Origin: JAOPZW01 sp963803375
GTDB lineage: Bacteria > Actinomycetota > Thermoleophilia > Solirubrobacterales > Solirubrobacteraceae
Direction: 5' to 3'
DNA length: 64,000 nucleotides
Assembly: GCA_963803375.1 (NCBI GenBank)
Contig: CAWDMB010000008.1
Coordinates: forward strand, 248,001-312,000
Each line of letters begins with the position of its first letter. Positions within the stretch are counted from its first letter, which is position 1. The notes under the pieces are model-generated. The model saw only the letters and a program-made list of their open reading frames with translations. It was not told the origin of the DNA and did no database searches. Both the position numbers and the translations under genes were made by a program. Positions 42,576 through 49,648 of this stretch are shown here, one piece after another.

Positions 42576-43317
42576 CGCTGCTCACGCATCCGCTTGCGCT
42601 TCGCGAGGTCGACCACGAACCCGTCGAGCTCGTCGTCGTCGTTCTCGCCTTCCCCCTCGCGCACATGCGCGCGCGCGCGCGCGACCTCAGCGTCGCTCTG
42701 TGCTACCGAGGGACGTGTCCCGCCAGAATGGAAATCGGAGAGGTCTGCCTGGTCTGTCCCCGATACCTCCAGGTCCTCTCTGATCTCTGCACGGCCGTGT
42801 GATGCAGTCGTGTGTGCAGTCGTGTGTGCAGTCGCACGTGCGGACGGATCGTCGTCGTCGCGGTCCACTGCACCACCCTGTGGTGCAGTCGTCGCCCCCT
42901 CGACTGCACCACGACGTGTAGCAGTCGCGGCGACGACCTCCACGATCGTCAGCACGTCGGAGTGCGCGTCAGCTCCTTGCGCCGGCTCACAGAACCGCAG
43001 CGCGTCGTCGTGCGCCTTGAGCTCGCCCGCGGTGCCGAAGTCATCGGGCACCGCGATGCGGCGCAGCGCACGACCGTTCGTGCGGCTCGAGCGCGCAGAG
43101 GTCCCGCACGTAGCCGTGTTCGATGAGCAGCGGCAGGTTGTTGTGCACCGTGGTCGGCCAGACGTGCGCCAACCGGGCAAACTGGCGCTCCGACGCCCAG
43201 AACAGCAGGTCGAGGTCCTCGCGCACCAGCCCACGCCGCTCGATCCAGCAGGAGATACGGGATGCCCCGCACCTCCGGGCACTTCTCGTGCGCCCATTGC
43301 ATCGCGCGGTAGCTCAT
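42572..43317 (-). pseudogene. winged-helix replication-initiator-like protein, frameshifted
   Basis: The start MSYRAMQWAHEKCPEVRGIP resembles helix-turn-helix proteins of phage and plasmid replication modules. After a frameshift, DLLFWASERQFARLAHVWPT then TVHNNLPLLIEHGYVRDLCA forms a winged-helix. After another shift come IAVPDDFGTAGELKAHDDAL, RFCEPAQGADAHSD and an acidic tail ending DLAKRKRMREQR. ATG 43317 overlaps the previous gene stop (ATGA). A cluster of GCAGTCG repeats lies inside its 3' half, as in plasmids whose iterons sit within or beside rep. Replication role is inferred. Confidence 0.45.
42804..42927. repeat. cluster of six GCAGTCG heptamers (iteron-like)
   Basis: GCAGTCG occurs at 42804, 42816, 42828 (exact 12-bp period), 42885 and 42921 on the plus strand and at 42901-42907 in reverse. 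A perfect 10-bp palindrome ACTGCACCAC/GTGGTGCAGT with a 3-base loop (42867-42889) is embedded. It lies within the broken winged-helix gene. Confidence 0.7.
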
Positions 43318-43694
43318 CGCGCGCCTCCTCTCGCGCGAGCGTGTCCGGGTCCGTCGTCGCCGCCGCCGCCGTCGTCGTCGGGGCTGCCGCGAGAGCTGCT
43401 CGAGCAGCGCCTGGTGCGCCGCCGGATGCGCGGGTGCCGCGCGTGCCCGCGGACTCGCCCGACCACCCGCCGCACCCGGGGCGAGCGCTTGGGCAGGGCG
43501 GGGAACGGCAGGATCACGCCCTTGCGGCGGAACTCGCGCCACAACCGCACGAGCTCCCGTGCCTGGCGCTCGGGGTCGACCGGAGCGCCCGCCAGCGGGT
43601 AGATCGTGCCCGGGGACTTCTTGGGCCGGCCGGGCCAGAAGGTGACGATCACCCGCAGCCCGTCATCGCGTTCTGGCATCCTGGTCGCACTCAT
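43314..43694 (-). CDS. hypothetical protein of the integrated element
   Basis: ATG 43694 has a strong ribosome site (AAGGAGG, 6 bases away). The first 75 residues read as coding: MPERDDGLRVIVTFWPGRPK, GTIYPLAGAPVDPERQAREL and VRLWREFRRKGVILPFPALP. After that the frame turns into Arg/Ser/Gly noise, while a neighbouring frame gives HPAAHQALLEQLSRQP, so the 3' part is probably shifted. The layout (short, WxxF-rich, followed by a coupled winged-helix gene) suggests an accessory replication gene. No family recognised. Confidence 0.45.
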   Translation of the reverse strand: MSATRMPERDDGLRVIVTFWPGRPKKSPGTIYPLAGAPVDPERQARELVRLWREFRRKGVILPFPALPKRSPRVRRVVGRVRGHARHPRIRRRTRRCSSSSRGSPDDDGGGGDDGPGHARARGGAR

Positions 43695-43722
43695 GGCGAT
43701 CCTCCTTCTGCGGGGTGGTTGG

Positions 43723-44100
43723 TCATGGGTCTCCCTTCCGTCGGGTGATTGCTGTTCTGAGTGGGCGCGGGCGGCCGAGAGGTCGCCCGTCGTCGCTCAC
43801 CCGGTGCTCCTCCCGTCGGGGTCGTCTGCCCCCGGTCCGCGCTGGCGGACCGCGAAGCTGGGGCCGTCGGCGCTCGGGTCCGGCCAGCGCGGGCGCGCTT
43901 GGCCGCTCAAGAACCGCCTCGAGCAGCAGGTGTCCCGCGCGGACCCAGTTCGCCCACCGGACCGTGCGCTCGACCTCGTCGTCGCCGACGCGCTCTGAGC
44001 CATCGGCGGTGGTCGCGAGGATCACGCGCGTCGTCTCCTCGACCGACAGCACCTGGACCTCGGCGGGCTCGCCGCCGGACGGGTTACGATCCGCCTGCAC
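43723..44100 (-). pseudogene. hypothetical protein, probable frameshift
   Basis: GTG 44100 lies inside the end of the ribbon-helix-helix gene. The first 65 residues (VLSVEETTRVILATTADGSE then VERTVRWANWVRAGHLLLEA) look coding. The better continuation LSGQARPRWPDPSADGPSFA is in the next frame, where a stop occurs at 43797. No recognised domain. Confidence 0.4.
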
Positions 44101-44338
44101 TTCGGATCCTGGCCTGGACCTGATCTGCTGACGCCGCCGGCCTCTCGGGCTCGGCGGCGTCCTCGTTCTCGGCGAGGTAGCGCGCGATCGCGCGCCGCAG
44201 GATCTCCGCGTCGGTCACCTCGTCGGCGCTGCTGCGCTCGCCGAGGCTCCGCGCGAGCTCGTCCGGCAGGCGCGTGTGCACCAAGCGCGTCAGAGGCGGC
44301 CAACCAGGGTGTCGCCGTCTGTCCGTAGACACTCGCAA
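44084..44338 (-). CDS. ribbon-helix-helix (CopG-like) regulator
   Basis: 84 residues. LVHTRLPDELARSLGE gives the beta-strand and first helix, and TDAEILRRAIARYLAENEDA the second helix of an RHH domain. TTG 44338 is the longest start; GTG 44332 is also possible. It is the first leftward gene after a 219-bp control gap. Inverted repeats CGTAGAC/GTCTACG flank its start (44324-44330 and 44349-44355), a natural place for self-repression. Frame intact, unlike its neighbours. Confidence 0.6.
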   Translation of the reverse strand: MRVSTDRRRHPGWPPLTRLVHTRLPDELARSLGERSSADEVTDAEILRRAIARYLAENEDAAEPERPAASADQVQARIRSAGGS

Positions 44339-44557
44339 ACCGTATCACGTCTACGTTTACTCGCAACCTCCATTCCGTCACAAGTGCAGGCCGTTTCTAA
44401 CAAGTGTGGAAATCGCGGCAGGATGGTGTGACGTGGCGTGCATCGCGTCCAACACGGCAACGCATGGTATGAGACAATATGGATGCGCGGATCGTGTCAC
44501 CAGCAATGTAGAGACGTCGCGCACAACCTCACTCACACTCACACAAGGAGGTAGCCG
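44339..44557. promoter_or_regulatory. divergent control region of the integrated element
   Basis: 219 bp, noticeably richer in A+T than the surroundings, between the leftward RHH gene and a rightward small gene. It contains the right arm of the CGTAGAC inverted repeat, AT-rich segments such as CAATATGG, and ends with CACACAAGGAGG, a strong ribosome site for TTG 44558. Probable divergent promoters; exact boxes not assigned. Confidence 0.5.
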
Positions 44558-44840
44558 TTGGCCACCGACGCAGTGATCCCTGACGAGGTGCTGAAGGAGG
44601 GCCTGAAGCTCGCCCGCGCCCGCAGCGCGCAAACTCGGGGGTGGGACGACTGGGCGCTCGAGGTCGTGGCTCCGGCCACGAGCGCGCGCGCGCCGCGCGC
44701 AACGCCTGGCGCTGCGGGCGACCGCTTGTTCGGGATGGGCGCGAGCGACGACGGGGTGCCGTCCCTGTTGCGTTTCGCCGGAGGCGGCCGAGGCGTTCCT
44801 GCGCGACGCGCGCAAGACCATGACCGTCAGGGCGGCGTAG
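44558..44840 (+). pseudogene. small element protein, several frameshifts
   Basis: Ribosome site AAGGAGGT lies 5 bases before TTG 44558. The product starts MATDAVIPDEVLKEGLKLAR and WDDWALEVV. It then needs other frames for ERARAARNAW, DRLFGMGASDDGVPSLLRFA and finally EAAEAFLRDARKTMTVRAA before TAG at 44840. At least three indels. It is transcribed away from the RHH gene and could be the element's activator or excisionase-type gene, but no domain was recognised. Confidence 0.45.
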
Positions 44841-44944
44841 TCACGAACGTATGCTCGTCGCGGCTTCGACTTTTTATTCGCAGTCTCGGACGTTCGGCTA
44901 CAGCGTCGCATGGAAACCGGGAGCCGACCGCGACGAGCGGCTAA

Positions 44945-46627
44945 CCCCGAGCGTGCAATAGCGGCCCGGTAATGGCCGCGCCCCCGGCGGGCGGGGGCGC
45001 GGAAACGTCCGGTTGAGCGGGGATCCTTGGGCTTGCTGAAGGTCCTTGGTCCCCGAGCTTGGAGGTTCACCTTGAAGGTGATGCGTGATGGACGCCCGGT
45101 AACCGTAGAAGTCACGGCGGACGGAGCGGGCTTGGTGTCGCACGCGGGGACCGCGCTGCCGGCGCGGGTCGCGGACAATCTGGGGCTCACGAACGCGCTG
45201 TCGGGTCGGCTGGCCGCGATCAAGCAGCGCCGTCGCGGGCATGATCCCGGCCGCGTGATCCGTGATCTGGCGGTGATGCTCGCCAACGGTGGTGAGTGCG
45301 TGTCCGATCTCGGCGCGGTGCGTGATCAGGAGGCGCTATTCGCACCGGTCGCGTCGGACTCGACCGCGTTCCGGGTGATCGACCGGGTCGCTGCCGACCC
45401 GGCGCTGGTGGACGCGCTGCGCGCCGCGCACGCGCGGGCGCGCGAGCGGTTCTGGGAGCTGCATGGCGTCCCCGAGCGGTTGACGATCGATGTCGACGCG
45501 ACGTTGATCACCGCGCACTCCGAGAAGGAGCAGGCGGCTGGGAACTACAAGGGCGGCTACGGATTCCACCCGCTGCAGGCCTACGCCGATGAGACACGCG
45601 AGGCGCTCGCCGGTCTGCTGCGGCCGGGGAACGCCGGCGCGAACACCGCCGCCGACCACATCACGGTGCTTGACCGGGCGCTCGAGCAGATCCCCGTCGC
45701 CTCCATCGAGCAGATCGAGATTCTCGTGCGCGCCGATTCGGCCGGCGCGACGCACGGGCTGATCGACTACTGCCGCGAGGCGGACCTGCGCTTCTCGGTC
45801 GGCTACGAGCTGAGCGCGCCGATCCGCGACGCGATCCTCGAGATCCCCGATGAAGCCTGGGTTCCGGCGCTTGATCAGGACGCCAGCGAGCGCGAGAACG
45901 GCGAGGTCGCCGAGATCACCGACCGCGTCGAGCTGAGCTCCTGGCCCGAGGGAACACGGCTGATCGTCCGGCGTGAGCGCCCGCACCCCGGCGCCCAGCT
46001 CAGTTTCACCGACCACGACGGCTACCGCTTCCAGACGATCCTCACCGACCAGCGCGACGAGAATATCGCGATCATCGAGTGCCGCCACCGCCGGCGCGCC
46101 CGCGTCGAGGACCGCATCCGCGACGACAAGGACACCGGCCTTCAGAAGTTCCCGTTCAAGGCGTTCGCGCTCAACGAGGTGTGGCTGGAGATCGTCATGC
46201 TCGCGCACGACCTGATCGTCTGGACCCAGGCGCTGCTGCTCGACGGCGAGCTCGCCAAGGCCGAGCCCAAGCGGCTTCGCTACCGGCTGCTGCACGTCGC
46301 CGCACGACTCGCGTTCCACGGCCGCCGCGCCAAGCTGCGCCTCCAGCACGACTGGCCATGGGGTGGGCAGCTGCTCGCCGCCTTCCAGAAGCTCAAACAG
46401 CTGCCCGCGGCCACCGCCTGACCGCCGCCAGCAGCCGACCACACCATCAACCAGCCGCTCCCGGCCACCGCCGCAATCACCGCTGCCCAAAGACGAGCCC
46501 GCGCAGCCCACGCCGCCTCCGCGACCGCCCACACCGCCGCCACGACCCCGAACGCGGCCTCACCGTCACCACTCACACCCAGACGCGGCAGGTCCATCAC
46601 CCTCGTGCGCCTACTGCATGATCCGGG
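44945..46627 (+). mobile_element. IS1380-family insertion sequence
   Basis: Ends CCCCGAGCGTGCAATAG (left) and CTACTGCATGATCCGGG (right) form imperfect terminal inverted repeats, 13 of 17 matching. Both ends are flanked by CTAA (44941-44944 and 46628-46631), a 4-bp target duplication as expected for this family. Length 1,683 bp, with a single intact transposase. It inserted inside the older integrated element. Confidence 0.8.
45027..46421 (+). CDS. IS1380-family transposase
   Basis: 464 residues, DDE type. VPERLTIDVDATLITAHSEK gives the first Asp, with GNYKGGYGFHPLQAYADE next to it. ILVRADSAGATHGLIDYCRE carries the second Asp, and the conserved C-terminal part LNEVWLEIVMLAHDLIVWTQ then HVAARLAFHGRRAKLRL the last acidic region. 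This layout is characteristic of IS1380. The start may be ATG 45027 or ATG 45081. The frame is intact, so the element could still be mobile. It is a later arrival than the broken genes around it. Confidence 0.88.
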   Translation: MGLLKVLGPRAWRFTLKVMRDGRPVTVEVTADGAGLVSHAGTALPARVADNLGLTNALSGRLAAIKQRRRGHDPGRVIRDLAVMLANGGECVSDLGAVRDQEALFAPVASDSTAFRVIDRVAADPALVDALRAAHARARERFWELHGVPERLTIDVDATLITAHSEKEQAAGNYKGGYGFHPLQAYADETREALAGLLRPGNAGANTAADHITVLDRALEQIPVASIEQIEILVRADSAGATHGLIDYCREADLRFSVGYELSAPIRDAILEIPDEAWVPALDQDASERENGEVAEITDRVELSSWPEGTRLIVRRERPHPGAQLSFTDHDGYRFQTILTDQRDENIAIIECRHRRRARVEDRIRDDKDTGLQKFPFKAFALNEVWLEIVMLAHDLIVWTQALLLDGELAKAEPKRLRYRLLHVAARLAFHGRRAKLRLQHDWPWGGQLLAAFQKLKQLPAATA

Positions 46628-46631
46628 CTAA

Positions 46632-46776
46632 CTACCGGTGACCTTGACCAGCGTTTCGGTCGTGGATCGCATGGGCTACAGCCGCATCTCCGAGGTGGCG
46701 TGCAAGTTGGTCACACGAGTACCCGACGACGACTGCAGACGAGGCTAGTGATTGAGCGCGGCGCGCATCCTGCTAA
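46632..46776. other. intergenic, nothing recognised
   Basis: 145 bp between the IS1380 element and the 3' end of the HEPN gene. No ORF, repeat or terminator is convincing. It presumably continues the sequence split by the IS. Confidence 0.3.
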
Positions 46777-48264
46777 CTAGATCTCATCGTGATCTTCAGC
46801 GTTGACCGCCTCCACCTCGGCGGCGATTTCGCCAAGCCGCGACAGACCATCCTTCTGCGCTAATTCGCGGAGTGTCGTGACAACGTCGCCACGCTCGTGC
46901 CGATATTCCCATGGCACGCGTGGCGTCCCCGCTCGAATGGCTTGAAGAATCTCGTCAATAAGGGCATCTCGTTCGGGCTCTGCGACGCTGATCAACGCGC
47001 GCATCGCGCGCATGGTCTGACGCGGCTTCAACCTGAGTTCGCCTTGCTCGGAAACAAACGGCTCCTTTGCTACGCCGGCTACGAAGTCCTGTGGCCATGC
47101 TTGGCCTTCGGCCGAAAGCGAGCCGAGGAAGTTGATAACGGTGAAGGCGTTGCCTTCTGCTGCCTGCATGACGTTGCGGCCGAGCGCTTCCTGTAGCGCG
47201 CGTTCTAGGGCCGCAATTCCTTCTGGTCCAGCATTGCGAAGCGGCGCGATTGCAGCGTTCTGAAAATCCCACGTGTGAGTGCGGAGTTCGTCGATCACCC
47301 GTTGGGCATACGCTCGAAGCGGTAGCCCGCTCGCGGCCAATCGCGCCAAGGGATATCCCGCAGTCGTGTCCGTGACGAGCTCGCGCTGCTGCTCGGTGAG
47401 CACTCCGGCCTCAGCAATATCAAACAACAGATGCAAGAAGGAGGGGTCGCTCGCTGCCTGTTCGACCAGCACGTTGACGACAATGTCCCCCGCGTGCGGC
47501 GAGAGCAGCGGGAAAAGCTGCTCGTCAGCGAGGATGCCGGCGATGACCTTTCTGTGGTCTGGAAGGTCGTCCACGGCGTCCCACTCCGCGAAGATTGCGG
47601 GATCCTCCAGCAGGAACGCCCGCATGAACCAGACCCCACGCCTCTGGAGGCGATCAAGCGACGGGTCCGCGAAGACACTGTCGAGGGCGCGCCACATTTT
47701 TTTGGCGAACCAAACGCGGAGGTCTTGAGCGCTCCGGGCGTGAACAGAACGTGCGTACTCCGTCACCGCCGCCTCGTCGTCGCTCAGGAACGAGGTGTCG
47801 GTTGTCAGGCGCTGCACCTGTGCGGCCAAGTAGCCCTCGCGCAGTGCGACAGGACGACCGAGCACAATGTCGAGAGCCTCGGACGCTGCTGTCGCGACGA
47901 GTTGCTCGCTGGGCCGCTGCTCATAAGGATGTCCGAAGACGTTGCGGTTTTCGTACAGATGTTGAAGGCGTGTTCTCCCCGCGTCGGTTACGAAGCCGTA
48001 CTCCTTGGCCTTGTCGATAAGCAGTGGGTCAACCGCCTTGTGTTTGGCTTCACGCTGTTGGATCTGGCCCACGATCGCGCCCGCTTGGCCGTCACGCGCT
48101 GCCGCCGCAACAAACTTCCGACGCAACGACTCCGCCGTGGCCAGCCACACGGTGATGTATGCAGCTCTATGAGCTCCAGCCGCTAGGCAGTCCGACGCTT
48201 CCTGCATCAGGACGCGATCCTCGTCTGCGAGGACGGCCTGCACGTACGCTTCAAGGTCCGCCAT
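46777..48264 (-). CDS. HEPN-motif protein, putative defence effector
   Basis: 495 residues, intact. The N-terminal 140 residues form an all-helical region (AHRAAYITVWLATAESLRRK) ending in YENRNVFGHPYEQRP, where R107-N108-x3-H112 is the R-N-x(3)-H signature of HEPN ribonucleases. The long helical C-terminal part has no known domain and may sense a trigger. Base composition is less GC-rich than the neighbours. TAGCGT (-10) with TTGTCC (-35) 17 bases away lies 6 bases before ATG 48264, an unusually good leaderless promoter. No small antitoxin gene adjoins it. Defence role is inferred from the motif and location. Confidence 0.6.
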   Translation of the reverse strand: MADLEAYVQAVLADEDRVLMQEASDCLAAGAHRAAYITVWLATAESLRRKFVAAAARDGQAGAIVGQIQQREAKHKAVDPLLIDKAKEYGFVTDAGRTRLQHLYENRNVFGHPYEQRPSEQLVATAASEALDIVLGRPVALREGYLAAQVQRLTTDTSFLSDDEAAVTEYARSVHARSAQDLRVWFAKKMWRALDSVFADPSLDRLQRRGVWFMRAFLLEDPAIFAEWDAVDDLPDHRKVIAGILADEQLFPLLSPHAGDIVVNVLVEQAASDPSFLHLLFDIAEAGVLTEQQRELVTDTTAGYPLARLAASGLPLRAYAQRVIDELRTHTWDFQNAAIAPLRNAGPEGIAALERALQEALGRNVMQAAEGNAFTVINFLGSLSAEGQAWPQDFVAGVAKEPFVSEQGELRLKPRQTMRAMRALISVAEPERDALIDEILQAIRAGTPRVPWEYRHERGDVVTTLRELAQKDGLSRLGEIAAEVEAVNAEDHDEI

Positions 48265-48270
48265 GAGACC

Positions 48271-48299
48271 ACGCTATGTGGCGAGCGAGGCTGGGACAA
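48271..48299 (-). promoter_or_regulatory. promoter of the HEPN-motif gene
   Basis: On the minus strand: -35 TTGTCC (48294-48299), 17-bp spacer, -10 TAGCGT (48271-48276), then 6 bases to ATG. This is the best -35/-10 pair in the window. Confidence 0.6.
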
Positions 48300-48943
48300 G
48301 CGGTGTGCCGCAGTCGCGTTGACGCGTCGCAGAGCGCGCCGATCAACCAGCTGACTGGGACGCCAGCCAGGGACTACCGCACTGGACGAGTCGAGCCGAG
48401 CCATGCCTAGCCGCGCACCGGTACAGCGCCGCAGAGCCCGCGCCTTCCCGACCGCGCGGGCTTCAGGCCCGGGGGCAACCTCAGCGTGTTCGGCGGGGGC
48501 GCGGGAACGGCCGTAGCCGCTCCGCTCGCGCTCGCCACGGCAAGGATGAGCCGCTGCCTTGTGAAGCACCTGAGGCCCCTCACGCGCTCGTTGTCGCGCT
48601 TGCGCGTCGACACGTCGCCGGTTCGACTCAGCAGCCCCTGCGCCGAGACGTTCTGGAACACGTCCGTGGTGATGGCCTCGGTCCCGAGCGCGTCGCAGAT
48701 GCTCCTGGCGGTCGGCGCGGACGCGGCCGTCATTGATCGCGTCGTTGACCTGATCGGGATCGGAGCTGATGGCGTCGAAGACCGCCTGCTCGTCGGTCGA
48801 CCCGCTCTCGCCCTGTGGCTTTTGAGGCGCTCCGGTCGTTTGAGTGGGCGGATCTGCGGCGTCAGGCGCAGAACACTCCTGCAAATGAGGTGGTTCAAGT
48901 CCGCGTTGGCCTCGACGGAAGCTGTGCAGGCAATGGGCGGCGC

Positions 48944-49330
48944 TCAGCGACCTCGGGCAGGCGACGAGCGAGAGCCCAACCAACGGCACCGAGGGGGAAA
49001 GAACCTGCAACTGGGCAGCTGGCAACGTGTCGCCGATCGCAGCGGCACCCCACCGGACGACCGAGACCCGTTCCTACGAGATCCACTCAAACGCGAGGAG
49101 ACCCGCTTTTGAGGCCCACGAGGCCCACGTTCGCCCTGCGAGCCGCGCGGGCCGACCTTCGACGCGTCTTCGCCAGCGGGGCCCTCGGTGCCCATCGGGC
49201 CCTGCGCTCCAATCTCACCGCGCGGACCCTGATCGCCCTGCTTGACGGCTACCACCGCGACGCCGAACCCGACGGCGGCCGCGAGCAGCACAGCGGCAAG
49301 CATCGACACCAGCAGCGTCCGCAGCGTCAC
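48944..49330 (-). CDS. collagen-like membrane protein, possibly truncated or frameshifted
   Basis: GTG 49330 with AAGGAGG 7 bases upstream. One membrane helix (LLVSMLAAVLLAAAVGFGVA) is followed by Gly-X-Y collagen repeats: GDQGPRGEIGAQGPMGTEGP then AGEDASKVGPRGSQGERGPR. After GPRGPQ the frame becomes basic and Cys-rich, not obviously coding. Sensible sequence (ESGSTDEQAVFDAISSDPDQ, ICDALGTEAITTDVFQNVSA) continues in two other frames down to about 48407, so the original protein was probably longer. Collagen-like stalks are known in phage tail fibres and surface proteins. Confidence 0.5.
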   Translation of the reverse strand: MTLRTLLVSMLAAVLLAAAVGFGVAVVAVKQGDQGPRGEIGAQGPMGTEGPAGEDASKVGPRGSQGERGPRGPQKRVSSRLSGSRRNGSRSSGGVPLRSATRCQLPSCRFFPPRCRWLGSRSSPARGR

Positions 49331-49498
49331 GGGGGCGTCCTCCTTGACCGTGCGCGTCTCGCCGCCTGCCAGCCGCCGATGACGGTCGCGCGAGCGTCTG
49401 GGCCGTTCGCACGTCGCGTTGCACGGCGAAGGAGCGGCGGCGGACGAGCCGAACGCCGCCGCGATGGACGAGACGCCGCCGGAGCCGAGCGAGTCGCC

Positions 49499-49648
49499 GT
49501 CGCGCCTGGCGTGGATCGCGGCGTGACAGTTGCGGCACACGAGCGCGAGAGCCTGCAGCCTCGTCTTGCGCTGACCGCTAGCAAGGAATCCGTGCGAACA
49601 CCGACGAACTCCGAGCGGTGACACCGAGTCGTGGTGACCGCCAACCAT
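49499..49648 (-). pseudogene. HNH endonuclease C-terminal fragment
   Basis: About 50 residues: GHHDSVSPLGVRRCSHGF then LQALALVCRNCHAAIHARR. The end (L-x-x-LVCxNCHxxIH) is the second half of an HNH nuclease metal site. The first half, expected farther right on this strand, is replaced by the methyltransferase gene, so the nuclease is truncated. Its apparent ATG overlaps the methyltransferase ATG on the other strand (CATG at 49646-49649). Confidence 0.5.

Noticed and set aside
46777..48264. HEPN gene as part of a HEPN-MNT toxin-antitoxin pair
   Set aside because: No nucleotidyltransferase gene adjoins it; the flanks are an IS on one side and a collagen-like gene on the other.
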